64,000 nt of DNA, from the NCBI GenBank assembly GCA_965194535.1, contig OZ239145.1, forward strand, positions 1,674,001-1,738,000, given 5' to 3'. Below the pieces are notes generated by a model. The model was not told the origin of the DNA. It was given only the letters and a program-made list of their open reading frames with translations, and ran no database searches. Below are positions 32,743 through 41,869 of the stretch, one piece after another. Each line of letters opens with the position of its first letter. Position 1 is the first letter of the stretch. The translations under genes and the position numbers were made by a program. The stretch is from Verrucolacustris abundans (GTDB lineage: Bacteria; Verrucomicrobiota; Verrucomicrobiia; Methylacidiphilales; Verrucolacustridaceae).

Positions 32743-34059
32743 TCAGCGATCAATGATCGCGAACATAAGCTCTGCCTCTGAAACCACCTCACCATTTACC
32801 AGACACTGACCTTCCGCCTTTCCAATCTTGCCCCTCGATTTCGTCAACTCCACCTGCATCGTCAGCATGTCCCCCGGCAGGACCGGCTTGCGAAACTTGG
32901 CCTTATCAACGCTCATAAAATAACCGAGCTTTCCTGCATTTTCCGTGTTCCGTAGAAGGAGAATACTTGCAACTTGCGCCATCGCCTCAATCTGGAGAAC
33001 ACCAGGCATGATCGGATGCCCGGGGAAATGTCCCTGAAAATAAGGTTCATTGATGGTCACCGTCTTCAACCCCACTGCCTTGGTGTCCCCTTCAAAACGC
33101 AAAATCCGGTCAACCATCAGGAACGGATAACGATGGGGCAAAATCTTCATGACATCGTTTGTATCCATGGCCCGTTCCCCGACAGGAATATTTTCCACAG
33201 GCATCAACGACGACTGATAAGCCCGATACGCTTTGTAGAGAGCCTTGGCAAATAGCAGATTGAGCCCGTGACTCGTTTTTGCCGCTAAGATATGAGCCCG
33301 GATCGGCACTGGAAAAAGCGCCAGATCCCCAATGATATCGAGAATCTTGTGACGAACGAACTCGTCGGGATAACGCAAAGGCTCCTTACTCATTACCGAT
33401 TCACCTCGGATCACAATCGCGTTCTCCAAACTCCCCCCCTTGATGAGACCCTTGGCCAAAAGCGGCTCGACCTCCTCGTAAAATACAAACGTTCGTGCCC
33501 GTCCAATCTCCTTGGCGTAATTCGCAGCCCCGACTTCTAAACTCAAAAACTGCGTGTGATGATGGGTGTGATTTGCATTCGTGCAGGAAACCTTAAATCC
33601 GTCGTGAGGCAAAGCCGCCATGTACCCCCCGTCAGGGGTCGTCACATAGACAGGCTCCCGAATCTCAAAGACTGATCTTGGGGCTTCCAACTCCTTGCGC
33701 CCTGCCTGCGCCAACATATCCAAAAAAGGAGCTGCACTTCCGTCCCCTATCGGTGGCTCATTCGCATCCAACTCAATCAAGGCATTATCAATTTCCAATC
33801 CGCGCAACGCCGACAGCAAATGTTCGACGGTGCTGACCTTAACACTACCTTCAGCCAGCGTGGTGGCCCGCTCCACCTGCTTCACTTTTTCCAAGAAGGC
33901 CGGAATGGTAGGCTGATCCGCCAAATCCATCCTACGGAACTGATAACCAGTCCCAGCCCCAGCCGGCTTCACGGTCAACCTCACCTTGGAGCCGCTATGC
34001 AGGGAAATCCCTGTCATGCTTGCCTCCTGAAGAACCGTAGTCTCTTTTGCCGTACCCAT
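32743..34059 (-). CDS. lpxC/fabZ: Bifunctional LpxC deacetylase / FabZ dehydratase
   Basis: One 438-residue chain joins two enzymes. Residues 1-290 are LpxC, the committed zinc deacetylase of lipid A synthesis, with zinc ligands His80 (VSTVEHLLSAL), His237 and Asp241 (RHKILDIIGD) and catalytic His264. Residues about 300-438 are FabZ, the beta-hydroxyacyl-ACP dehydratase, with HRYPFLMVDRI, active His344 in GHFPGHPIMPG and Glu357. The fusion is a fixed trait in Bacteroidota and some PVC bacteria. Both active sites look intact. It lies upstream of lpxA. Confidence 0.95.
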   Translation of the reverse strand: MGTAKETTVLQEASMTGISLHSGSKVRLTVKPAGAGTGYQFRRMDLADQPTIPAFLEKVKQVERATTLAEGSVKVSTVEHLLSALRGLEIDNALIELDANEPPIGDGSAAPFLDMLAQAGRKELEAPRSVFEIREPVYVTTPDGGYMAALPHDGFKVSCTNANHTHHHTQFLSLEVGAANYAKEIGRARTFVFYEEVEPLLAKGLIKGGSLENAIVIRGESVMSKEPLRYPDEFVRHKILDIIGDLALFPVPIRAHILAAKTSHGLNLLFAKALYKAYRAYQSSLMPVENIPVGERAMDTNDVMKILPHRYPFLMVDRILRFEGDTKAVGLKTVTINEPYFQGHFPGHPIMPGVLQIEAMAQVASILLLRNTENAGKLGYFMSVDKAKFRKPVLPGDMLTMQVELTKSRGKIGKAEGQCLVNGEVVSEAELMFAIIDR

Positions 34060-34140
34060 CCCGACTTTCTACACATTTTTCACCCCTGAGTCACCCCTCC
34101 TTCTTCCCTACTTTCGCCACCCCCTCCCCCCTCTGATAGA

Positions 34141-34692
34141 GTGCACCTCTTGAGCCAAACACTTCAAGATGAGGGAATTCTCTTCCATATCCGCCGCCAA
34201 GGCGAAACCAGCCTTCTGGTCGTATGGTTGACCCGACACCACGGGATTCTTCGAACCTTAGCCCGCGGAGCTGCAAAACCTGGAAGCCCGCTCAAAGGAC
34301 ATCTCGACCTCTTTCATGAGTGCGAAATCACCTGGGACCTCTCCCGGCGAACCACACTCCATCACCTCAAAGAAGCACGCCTACGGGAAACCCACTCAGG
34401 CCTGCGCCAATCCTACTCACGCCTTCTCGCAGCTACCTACTTCTCACAACAGATCGAAAGTATCGCCGAACCAGATGCGCATTTGGAATCTCTTCATCAG
34501 CTTCTCCAAACTGCGATTCAGTGGCTTAGTAAAAAAGATCCCCACTCCCGCCTTGTGGAACGCTTCGAGCGAGCTCTTCTCAAAACCCTCGGCCTTGATG
34601 ATCCGCGGCGAACCGCTCGGTCACTCCTCGATGATCTTTCTCACCGCCGCCCAAAATCCTATGCAGCTCTAATGCGTATGATTCGAGACTAA
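34141..34692 (+). CDS. recO: DNA repair protein RecO, short form
   Basis: A 183-residue RecO. The N-terminal OB-like domain reads DEGILFHIRRQGETSLLVVWLTRHHGILRTLARGA, the family hallmark; a helical domain follows (LLAATYFSQQIESI, RLVERFERALLKTLGL). RecO usually has about 240 residues with a Cys4 zinc finger in the helical domain; here there are no Cys pairs and the C-terminus is about 50 residues shorter. RecO anneals single strands and loads RecA in the RecFOR pathway. GTG start. It runs into ispG head-on, the stops overlapping. Confidence 0.8.
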   Translation: MHLLSQTLQDEGILFHIRRQGETSLLVVWLTRHHGILRTLARGAAKPGSPLKGHLDLFHECEITWDLSRRTTLHHLKEARLRETHSGLRQSYSRLLAATYFSQQIESIAEPDAHLESLHQLLQTAIQWLSKKDPHSRLVERFERALLKTLGLDDPRRTARSLLDDLSHRRPKSYAALMRMIRD

Positions 34693-36461
34693 ACAGGCAC
34701 AGGAACGCCACCCGCAGGTGCATCCACCCATTTTCCGTGTTCGCGAATTAAATCCTTCAAACGATCCACCGCCTCGGCCTCTGGAATATTGAACTTCACG
34801 GGAGTCTTCCCTACGTAGAGGTTGATCTTACCAGGCGCTCCTCCCACATAACCAAAATCGGCATCCGCCATCTCTCCAGGCCCATTCACAATACATCCCA
34901 TGACCGCAATCTTAACGCCCTTGAGATGAAGCGTAGCAGCCTTGATCTTGGCCGTCGTGCTCTGAAGATCAAAAAGGGTTCTCCCGCACGAAGGACACGC
35001 CACGTAATCCGTTTTAAAGATCCGACTTCCCGCCGCTTGCAAAATATTGAACCCAAGCCGCAGACAGGCGCCAGGAGCAGGCTCTCCCCTAACCAAAATC
35101 GCATCGCCGATCCCATCACACAGTAACGCTCCCAAATGAACCGAAGCTCGAATCAAACCACTCAATCCACCCTCCGATGCAGTCGGATGCAATGTGTCCT
35201 TCAATAAAATTGGATGCCGTGCTGGAATTCTGGCAGCCAACAGGCGGGTAGCCGAAACAACATTCAAATCTAAACCATCTTTCACAGTCACAAGAACCGG
35301 ATCTTTTTTATCCTCAAGGCTCTTCACCTCAGCTTCGCTTCGTGGATCGATCTCCACAATGGCAGTTTTTTCATGAATCAGCTCGGGCGCTAAATCTCCG
35401 AGCTGTGCCAATCGGGGTCGTAATGCCTCCTCAACTTTCGCGGACACCATAACCCTTGGCGGCTCCTCCCCGCCTATCTTCACCCCACCCACTACAACCC
35501 TTGTCGTGACACGCTTGTTGTAACTGAAAGGGTCATACGAAAGCTTCACGTCAGAATCAAAACTGCCCTTGGCCCGCTCTTCCAAATACTTAACTAACGC
35601 GCGACCGACTGGGATCTCATGCACGCTGTCCTCAGTCAAACTCACCCGAATGGTGTCTCCCAACCCGTCCAATAAAAGAGATCCAATACCAATCGCGCTC
35701 TTGATTCGCCCGTCCTCTCCGTCCCCTGCCTCCGTCACTCCTAGGTGCAACGGATAGTTCCAATCTGTACCCTCCTTCTCTAAAGCCACAGTTAACAATC
35801 GATAAGCCTCAATCATAACCTTGGGATTGGATGACTTCATCGAAAAGAGGAAGTTGTGAAAATTCAGCTTTCTTGCGATTCGCGCAAACTCCAGCGCACT
35901 TTCGACCATTCCATGTGGCGTATCCCCATACCGGTTCATAATTCGATCTGAAAGAGATCCATGATTCGTTCCGATCCGAATCGCAATCTTTCGCTCTAGG
36001 CACAGCTTAACTAACGGCACAAAGGTCTCCTCAATCCGTGCTAACTCCTCCCCGTACTGGTCGTCCGTATACTCCCGAACAGCAAACTTCTTCTTATCGG
36101 CAAAATTACCCGGATTGATGCGAACTTTCTCCACCCACTGTGCGGCTTCCATTGCCGCATCCGGTTTAAAGTGAATATCCGCGACAATCGGGACATGACA
36201 TCCCGCCGCGACGAGCTCTTTTTTGATTTTTTGAAGATTGGCTGCGTCTTTTACCGTCGGAGCTGTGATACGGACGATTTCGCAACCCACCTTCACAAGG
36301 TCTAAGGTCTGCTTGACCGAAGCAGCCGTATCCATCGTGTCACAGGTGATCATACTCTGAACACGGATCGGATTGGCTCCTCCAATTCCTACTTGCCCTA
36401 CCTTGACCTCGCGCGTTGCACGACGTGTATATCGGTAAGGGCTACTGCAATAGGTTTTCAT
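34689..36461 (-). CDS. ispG: 4-hydroxy-3-methylbut-2-en-1-yl diphosphate synthase, long form
   Basis: IspG (GcpE) of 590 residues catalyses the penultimate MEP-pathway step with a 4Fe-4S cluster. The TIM-barrel part (1-270) includes IRVQSMITCDTMDTAA, VADIHFKPDAAMEAA and RIGTNHGSLSDRIMNRYG. Residues about 290-480 are the extra domain that distinguishes the long form of plants, Chlamydiae and Bacteroidota from the 370-residue E. coli form. Cluster Cys residues lie in CPSCGRTLFD and GCIVNGPGEMADADFGYVGG. The ATG overlaps the rseP stop. Confidence 0.94.
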   Translation of the reverse strand: MKTYCSSPYRYTRRATREVKVGQVGIGGANPIRVQSMITCDTMDTAASVKQTLDLVKVGCEIVRITAPTVKDAANLQKIKKELVAAGCHVPIVADIHFKPDAAMEAAQWVEKVRINPGNFADKKKFAVREYTDDQYGEELARIEETFVPLVKLCLERKIAIRIGTNHGSLSDRIMNRYGDTPHGMVESALEFARIARKLNFHNFLFSMKSSNPKVMIEAYRLLTVALEKEGTDWNYPLHLGVTEAGDGEDGRIKSAIGIGSLLLDGLGDTIRVSLTEDSVHEIPVGRALVKYLEERAKGSFDSDVKLSYDPFSYNKRVTTRVVVGGVKIGGEEPPRVMVSAKVEEALRPRLAQLGDLAPELIHEKTAIVEIDPRSEAEVKSLEDKKDPVLVTVKDGLDLNVVSATRLLAARIPARHPILLKDTLHPTASEGGLSGLIRASVHLGALLCDGIGDAILVRGEPAPGACLRLGFNILQAAGSRIFKTDYVACPSCGRTLFDLQSTTAKIKAATLHLKGVKIAVMGCIVNGPGEMADADFGYVGGAPGKINLYVGKTPVKFNIPEAEAVDRLKDLIREHGKWVDAPAGGVPVPV

Positions 36462-37879
36462 TTCGCTTTTTTCTCAAACACAGGCATTTCAGCACTTTCC
36501 ACGGGTTTCTCGATACGTTTTTTTAACCTCATGGAGTCATGATACGTCACCAAGAGAAAAAATCCTGCCAAAAGCACAACAAAACATGTCTGGATTCTTA
36601 CAATCGTCTTGGCCTCTATCTGCCTGCGCCGTACTGCCTCAAGCAACGAAAACACGATATGCCCTCCATCCAAGACCGGAATAGGCAATAAGTTCATGAC
36701 CGCTAAGTTCACATTCAAAATTACACTGAAATAGAGAACCAATCTCGGATCAGTTCGAAGCAGGGAGACCAATCGATCAAATATTCCCAGGGGGCCGCTT
36801 AAATGCTGCAACCCAACGCTTGAAGCAGGGGTCACCAAGGCTCGAAGGGTTCGCCACACCAAACCCGCAGCTGAACTCACCTGCTCTTGCGGCGTTGGAT
36901 GCGTGATCTTGATCTCCGAGCTCCTCCAAACTACTCCAATCATTTTATCCTTACGATTCGTGGCTTTTTCAGGTTGCACCTTGACCTGAACCTCCTCCCC
37001 TGTGGGGCGACGGATTCCCAACTGCAAAACCACCTGCCCATCTTCCACAGCCGCTTTGACCGCAGCTGGACTCCAGATCTTTTCTCCCCCTAATGAAATC
37101 ATGAGGTCCCCCGGTCGAATTCCCGCCCTCTCCGCTGGCCCACCCTCAATCACCTGTTCCACCCACGCGCTCTGAGCCGGATACATCTCAAATCCCAACC
37201 TCCGCAACCCCTCCATTTCAACCGTTTGCTCGGGCAATATTCTGGCCGTGACGATCTCTTTTCCATTTCGGTCGAGTTCGATAAGAATCTCCCGATCGGT
37301 TCCCAAAAGAATACTCTCTACGACTGCTCCTGGCCGCCCCGCCCACCTCTCTGGTCTCTGATGATCAATCGCTAAAATTATATCCCCAGGAAGAATTCCT
37401 GCCTTGGCAGCAGGGGTACCAGGCTCGACCCATCCAATCGTGGTCGTCCGATACGTCATATTCGTCGGCACACCAAAGATCCATACCCCCACAGCACAAA
37501 GCACCCCCAAACCTAAACTCGCCACTGGGCCTGCTAGAGCCGTAAAAATCTTTGCACCGGGCGAAACAGGCGGCAGTTCCTTGAAATCCTTGCTCGATTT
37601 CCCCTCCAACTCTTCCGCCGGACTCATCTGAGGCAACTGAACAAATCCGCCCAAAGGGAGCAGATTCACCTGCCACTCCACACCATCGATTACTCTCCCG
37701 TAGATTTTAGGCCCAAATCCAATCGCAAATCTCTCTACCACCAACCCTGCTTTCTTCGCTGCAAAAAAATGTCCGAATTCGTGAGCTGCCACAGTCACCC
37801 CAAAGAGAAAGAGAGCAAAAAGGATTGTCCCGGTCACAGTCACAATCTCCATCCAGGGAAGCCCTGCCAAGAAACTCAT
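36458..37879 (-). CDS. rseP: Site-2 protease, RIP metalloprotease RseP
   Basis: Inner-membrane zinc protease of 473 residues. The first membrane segment holds HEFGHFFAAKKAG (HExxH), and the last third has NLLPIPVLDGGHIVF, the second metal-binding motif (NxxPxPxLDGG). Two PDZ domains lie between (about 155-215 and 225-300). Further hydrophobic segments sit near 110-130 and 430-450. It cleaves anti-sigma factors or signal-peptide remnants inside the membrane. It lies between dxr and ispG with 4-base overlaps on both sides. Confidence 0.93.
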   Translation of the reverse strand: MSFLAGLPWMEIVTVTGTILFALFLFGVTVAAHEFGHFFAAKKAGLVVERFAIGFGPKIYGRVIDGVEWQVNLLPLGGFVQLPQMSPAEELEGKSSKDFKELPPVSPGAKIFTALAGPVASLGLGVLCAVGVWIFGVPTNMTYRTTTIGWVEPGTPAAKAGILPGDIILAIDHQRPERWAGRPGAVVESILLGTDREILIELDRNGKEIVTARILPEQTVEMEGLRRLGFEMYPAQSAWVEQVIEGGPAERAGIRPGDLMISLGGEKIWSPAAVKAAVEDGQVVLQLGIRRPTGEEVQVKVQPEKATNRKDKMIGVVWRSSEIKITHPTPQEQVSSAAGLVWRTLRALVTPASSVGLQHLSGPLGIFDRLVSLLRTDPRLVLYFSVILNVNLAVMNLLPIPVLDGGHIVFSLLEAVRRRQIEAKTIVRIQTCFVVLLAGFFLLVTYHDSMRLKKRIEKPVESAEMPVFEKKAK

Positions 37880-39030
37880 TTTTGCTTCTCCAATCGGCTC
37901 TTAGCCTCACCCCTAGCCCAACGATCCGCATCAATAATGGCCTCTAGGCTGGGTTCCTTCTCCGTCTGGTGCTTTTTCATCACTTCCTCCACCATGCCCC
38001 AAATTCTCGGAAATGAAATACGCTCGGCAAGAAATGCCTCCACCGCCACCTCATTCGCCGCATTCAATACCCCAGGCAACGTCCCCCCCTGCTCCCCCGC
38101 CTCACGAGCCAAGCGAAGTGCAGGAAACCTCTTCTCATCCGGCTGTTCAAAACTCAACGTGCCCAGTTTTGCCAAATCCAAAGGAGGCAATCCACTTGGC
38201 ATTCTCTCGGGATACGTCACCGCGTACTGAATCGGAAAACACATGTCGGTCACGCTCAACTGCGCCAAAACCGATCCATCAATAAACTCGACCAGTGAAT
38301 GCACGATACTTTGGGGGTGCACCACCACATCGACTTGCCTCATCGGCAAACCAAAAAGCCAGTGGGCTTCGATCATTTCCAAGCCTTTGTTAAACATGGT
38401 GGCCGAATCGATTGTTATTTTTTGCCCCATCGACCATGTGGGATGTTTTAACGCCTGTGCCAAGGTCACCTTCTCCATCGCTTGGGCACTGCTTTGCCGA
38501 AAAGGCCCACCCGATGCCGTTAAAATGACTTTCCGCACCTCTTTATCATTCGCTCCGACCAAGCACTGGAAAATGGCGTTGTGCTCACTGTCCACAGGTA
38601 ACACCTGCTTCTTCCTTTTTTTTGCCTCAGCCATAACAGCCGACCCTGCCAAAACCAAAATCTCTTTACTCGCAACAGCCAGATCTTTTCCGCTTCGCAA
38701 CGCCGCCAAAGCCGGCGCCAAACCCGCCGTTCCTACAATGGCCACTAAAACCATGTCCGCCTCGGTTTCCTCCACCATACGTGCCAATCCCTCAGCCCCA
38801 GGATAAAATTGCGTCCCCTGAGGCAAGCGCGACTTCACCTTTTCTGCCGCCTGCGGGTCGGATACCGCCAACGCCTTAACCCCAAACTCCTTTGCCTGCT
38901 CCAGCATTCGGTCTGTGCTCTTTGCCACCCCCAATCCAACAAGTTTCATTTTTTCAGGCAGAGCCCGAGCCACTTTGCAGGTGCTCTCCCCAATCGACCC
39001 ACTGGATCCTAAAAGAATAACCTTTTTCAT
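37876..39030 (-). CDS. dxr: 1-deoxy-D-xylulose 5-phosphate reductoisomerase
   Basis: Dxr of 384 residues, second enzyme of the MEP isoprenoid pathway, NADPH-dependent. The nucleotide-binding motif is LGSSGSIGESTCKV; the metal-binding acids lie in PVDSEHNAIFQCL and the region of LEMIEAHWLFGLP; LTASGGPFRQ is intact. The catalytic flexible loop around WSMGQKITIDSATMFNKG is normal. Overlaps rseP downstream and cdsA upstream by four bases, as part of a lipid and isoprenoid operon. Confidence 0.96.
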   Translation of the reverse strand: MKKVILLGSSGSIGESTCKVARALPEKMKLVGLGVAKSTDRMLEQAKEFGVKALAVSDPQAAEKVKSRLPQGTQFYPGAEGLARMVEETEADMVLVAIVGTAGLAPALAALRSGKDLAVASKEILVLAGSAVMAEAKKRKKQVLPVDSEHNAIFQCLVGANDKEVRKVILTASGGPFRQSSAQAMEKVTLAQALKHPTWSMGQKITIDSATMFNKGLEMIEAHWLFGLPMRQVDVVVHPQSIVHSLVEFIDGSVLAQLSVTDMCFPIQYAVTYPERMPSGLPPLDLAKLGTLSFEQPDEKRFPALRLAREAGEQGGTLPGVLNAANEVAVEAFLAERISFPRIWGMVEEVMKKHQTEKEPSLEAIIDADRWARGEAKSRLEKQK

Positions 39031-39875
39031 ACTCTCCCCGCTAAAACGATATACCCGTAGAAAACGGGAAGACTAAAAAGTAAGCTATCCACCAAGTCCA
39101 ATGCCCCACCAATTCCAGGCAGAAAATGACCCGAATCCTTTACTTGGGCATCCCTTTTCACTACCGACTCTCCCAAATCCCCAATCACACTCGCTCCCGC
39201 TAACCCCAACCCCAAAATCCAAGCGTGAATTCCACCCAAGTTACCCAAAGCATCGGGAAAGAGGGACGGCAAACTTACACTGGTCACCACGGCAAGGATA
39301 ACTCCTCCCGCCAAACCCTCCCATGTTTTCTTGGGGCTAATCACGGGACTCATCTTGTGCCGACCAAAAAGCTTTCCTGCGATATAAGCTCCCACATCGG
39401 TAAATTTAGACACAGCCACCGCATACGTCAGAAGCGCGATCCCATTTCCCTGACTTCCAGTATAGAGAATTTTTGTCGCGTAATTTAAAAGATAGGGAAC
39501 ATAGAAAAAACCGAATAAGGTCAAAGCCATCGCCTCAGTAGCCCCCTCTACCTTCGGGTGGAACACCCGCCGTGTGAGCGCTCCTAGAATCACCAAGAGA
39601 ACCAGTACTGCCTCCCCGGAAAATGCCGCGGGAAATCCACCCGAGGGTGACACCACAGAGAAAAATGTTGCGGCATACAGAAGCCCGCCCGCCAAAAGAC
39701 CCGTTTTCAGGAAAACCGTTCGGCCTGCGCTTCTTTGGGAAAGATAAAATTCCCTTTGCGCCGCCAATCCTACAATCGCAATCAGAAGAAACACCCCATT
39801 GGTGTAACGAAGGGTTACCAAGGCCAAAATGATGCCCCAAAGAAGAAGCGAAGAGAAAAGTCGAGCTCCGAGCAT
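39027..39875 (-). CDS. cdsA: Phosphatidate cytidylyltransferase
   Basis: Membrane enzyme of 282 residues that makes CDP-diacylglycerol from phosphatidate and CTP. At least seven hydrophobic segments are visible, with the CdsA signature near the C-terminus: SPKKTWEGLAGG and KDSGHFLPGIGGALDLVDSLLFS. I start it at the ATG at 39875, with GGAGGG (39883-39888) seven bases upstream and one base after the uppS stop; a GTG at 39902 would overlap uppS and has no ribosome site. It overlaps dxr by four bases. Confidence 0.92.
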   Translation of the reverse strand: MLGARLFSSLLLWGIILALVTLRYTNGVFLLIAIVGLAAQREFYLSQRSAGRTVFLKTGLLAGGLLYAATFFSVVSPSGGFPAAFSGEAVLVLLVILGALTRRVFHPKVEGATEAMALTLFGFFYVPYLLNYATKILYTGSQGNGIALLTYAVAVSKFTDVGAYIAGKLFGRHKMSPVISPKKTWEGLAGGVILAVVTSVSLPSLFPDALGNLGGIHAWILGLGLAGASVIGDLGESVVKRDAQVKDSGHFLPGIGGALDLVDSLLFSLPVFYGYIVLAGRV

Positions 39876-39876
39876 G

Positions 39877-40596
39877 CTAAATCCCTCCAAATCTCCGCTC
39901 ACGACCCGCGTAATCTGCTAAAGCTTTTGCGAACTCCTCTTTCCCAAAATCGGGCCAAAGAACAGGCGTCACATAAATTTCAGCATACGAAATCTGCCAA
40001 AGCATAAAATTACTAATCCGCATCTCTCCACTGGTCCGAATAAGAAAGTCGGGATCAGGAATTCCATGCGTGTAGAGGTGAGCGGAGACCGTCTCTTCCC
40101 GAATTTGTTCAGGATCCAACTTTCCGTCTTTTACTTCACGACCTATCGCCTGCATTGCCTCAGTAATCTCAGCCCGTGATCCGTAACTGAGTGCGAGGAT
40201 TAAATCCAACCGCTGATTCTCCTTCGTCCTTTCTATGGCCGCTTCCAACTCCTCCCGCACTGCATCCGGTAAATCCTGTTTCCGCCCGATCGTTCGCAAA
40301 CGAATGCCCTCTTTTCCCATCTCATTCAACTCCTCCCGAATTACCCCCCGAAGCAATCCCATCAACCCCTGAACCTCCTCTCGTGGCCTCTGCCAATTTT
40401 CCACGGAAAAGGCGTACAACGTCAAATATCGAACCCCATGATGAATCGCTGCCTGGACGACCTGCTTGACCGACTTTCGACCCGCCTCATGCCCGCTCAA
40501 GCGAGGCAAGTGATGTTTTTGAGCCCAACGCCCATTCCCGTCCATGATGATGGCAACGTGCTGGGGTACGGCTGAAACTGTCTTTTCCTTAGCCAT
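39877..40596 (-). CDS. uppS: Undecaprenyl diphosphate synthase
   Basis: cis-Prenyltransferase of 239 residues building the C55 carrier lipid for peptidoglycan and LPS. Motifs: VAIIMDGNGRWAQKHHLPRLSGHEAG with the catalytic Asp, YAFSVENWQRP, and the C-terminal DFLIRTSGEMRISNFMLWQ and TPVLWPDFGKEEF. I prefer the ATG at 40596, which overlaps the purA end by eight bases, to the upstream TTG at 40626, which would add ten residues absent from the family. Confidence 0.94.
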   Translation of the reverse strand: MAKEKTVSAVPQHVAIIMDGNGRWAQKHHLPRLSGHEAGRKSVKQVVQAAIHHGVRYLTLYAFSVENWQRPREEVQGLMGLLRGVIREELNEMGKEGIRLRTIGRKQDLPDAVREELEAAIERTKENQRLDLILALSYGSRAEITEAMQAIGREVKDGKLDPEQIREETVSAHLYTHGIPDPDFLIRTSGEMRISNFMLWQISYAEIYVTPVLWPDFGKEEFAKALADYAGRERRFGGI

Positions 40597-41869
40597 GTCG
40601 GAAGGTCTGATCTCGCCCTGCTCCAACAGAAATGATTCCTAAAGGTGCACCGACCATTTTCGTGATCGCGGATAAATAAACTCTGGCCTTCCGAGGTAAA
40701 TCTTTCCAGTGCCGGGCCTCTGTCGTGGGCTCGCACCACCCTTCAAATACGCGGTAGATAGGTCGGCACCGCGCCCAATCCGTCGACTCCACAGGGGGCT
40801 CTCGCAAAATCTTCCCTTTGAGCCGATACCCCACACAGACAGGAATTTTCTCGAGCCCATCCAAACCATCCAGATTCGTAATCGCCATCTCCGTGACCCC
40901 GTTCAGTTGGACCGCTCTGCGTACCAGCACTGCATCAAACCACCCGCAACGACGTGCACGGCCAGTGGTAGAGCCAAATTCTCTTCCCATTCCATGCAGT
41001 AAATGTCCAAGGGTTCCATCCTCAGTGACGAAGGGCCCACCCCCAACTCGAGTCGTATACGCTTTCAAAACCCCCACGACCCGATGAATTGCTGTGGGCG
41101 GAACACCCGTGCCCGTGCAAGCTCCCCCTGCGGTACAATGGGAACTGGTCACAAAGGGATAGGTTCCGTGATCTACATCCAGAAAGGTTCCTTGTGCACC
41201 CTCGATTAAAATTCGTTTCCCCGTCGAAACAGCACGATGAGCTAAAGTCACCCCATCCGCCAGATACGGGCGCAAAAAGCGGGCTGCTTTGATCATCTCT
41301 TGTACAGTCTGCGTAGCCGAAATTTTGTCCCAGCCCTGACTCGCGGCGTGCCGATTGTGGGCTGCCACACGCTCCCGCAACCGTCTACCCAACTCTGCAG
41401 GCGGCAAAGCCAACTCACCCGCCCGAAGCCCCACCCGCGTTGCCTTATCGGAGTAAGCTGGGCCAATTCCCCGACCCGTTGTGCCGATCTTTCCATGCCC
41501 CCGTTTTTTTTCGGACCCCTGATCCACAGCCCGATGATGCGGCAAAACAAGGTGAGCTTGTTCAGCGAGATGGAGTCTTCCACGCGTTCTGATTTTTCTT
41601 CGAGTCAGCCCTTCAATCTCCTTCACTAATCCAGCGGGATCCACCACTGCCCCGCCTGCGATTAAGCAGGAAACATCCGCACGCAATATTCCAGATGGGA
41701 CCAGATGCAGAACATATTTTTCTTTTCCGATCTCCACCGTGTGGCCCGCGTTGTTCCCCCCTTGGGCTCGCAAGACCCAATCCGCCTCCGATGCCATCAC
41801 ATCTAAGATTTTCCCCTTCCCTTCATCCCCCCACTGAAGGCCCAGTACGATTGTAACGCGCGACTTCAA
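40589..41869 (-). CDS. purA: Adenylosuccinate synthetase
   Basis: PurA of 426 residues, GTP-dependent, commits IMP to AMP. Motifs: VLGLQWGDEGKGKILD (P-loop and catalytic Asp), GGNNAGHTV with the catalytic His, TTGRGIGPAYSDK, GAQGTFLDVDHGTYPFVTSS. Its C-terminus ends at TFRHG. It lies between ugd and uppS with short overlaps, an odd purine gene inside an envelope-building run. Confidence 0.96.
   Translation of the reverse strand: MKSRVTIVLGLQWGDEGKGKILDVMASEADWVLRAQGGNNAGHTVEIGKEKYVLHLVPSGILRADVSCLIAGGAVVDPAGLVKEIEGLTRRKIRTRGRLHLAEQAHLVLPHHRAVDQGSEKKRGHGKIGTTGRGIGPAYSDKATRVGLRAGELALPPAELGRRLRERVAAHNRHAASQGWDKISATQTVQEMIKAARFLRPYLADGVTLAHRAVSTGKRILIEGAQGTFLDVDHGTYPFVTSSHCTAGGACTGTGVPPTAIHRVVGVLKAYTTRVGGGPFVTEDGTLGHLLHGMGREFGSTTGRARRCGWFDAVLVRRAVQLNGVTEMAITNLDGLDGLEKIPVCVGYRLKGKILREPPVESTDWARCRPIYRVFEGWCEPTTEARHWKDLPRKARVYLSAITKMVGAPLGIISVGAGRDQTFRHG

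Noticed and set aside
40597..40626. TTG start for uppS
   Set aside because: It adds ten residues not found in the family and overlaps purA by 38 bases; the ATG at 40596 fits better.
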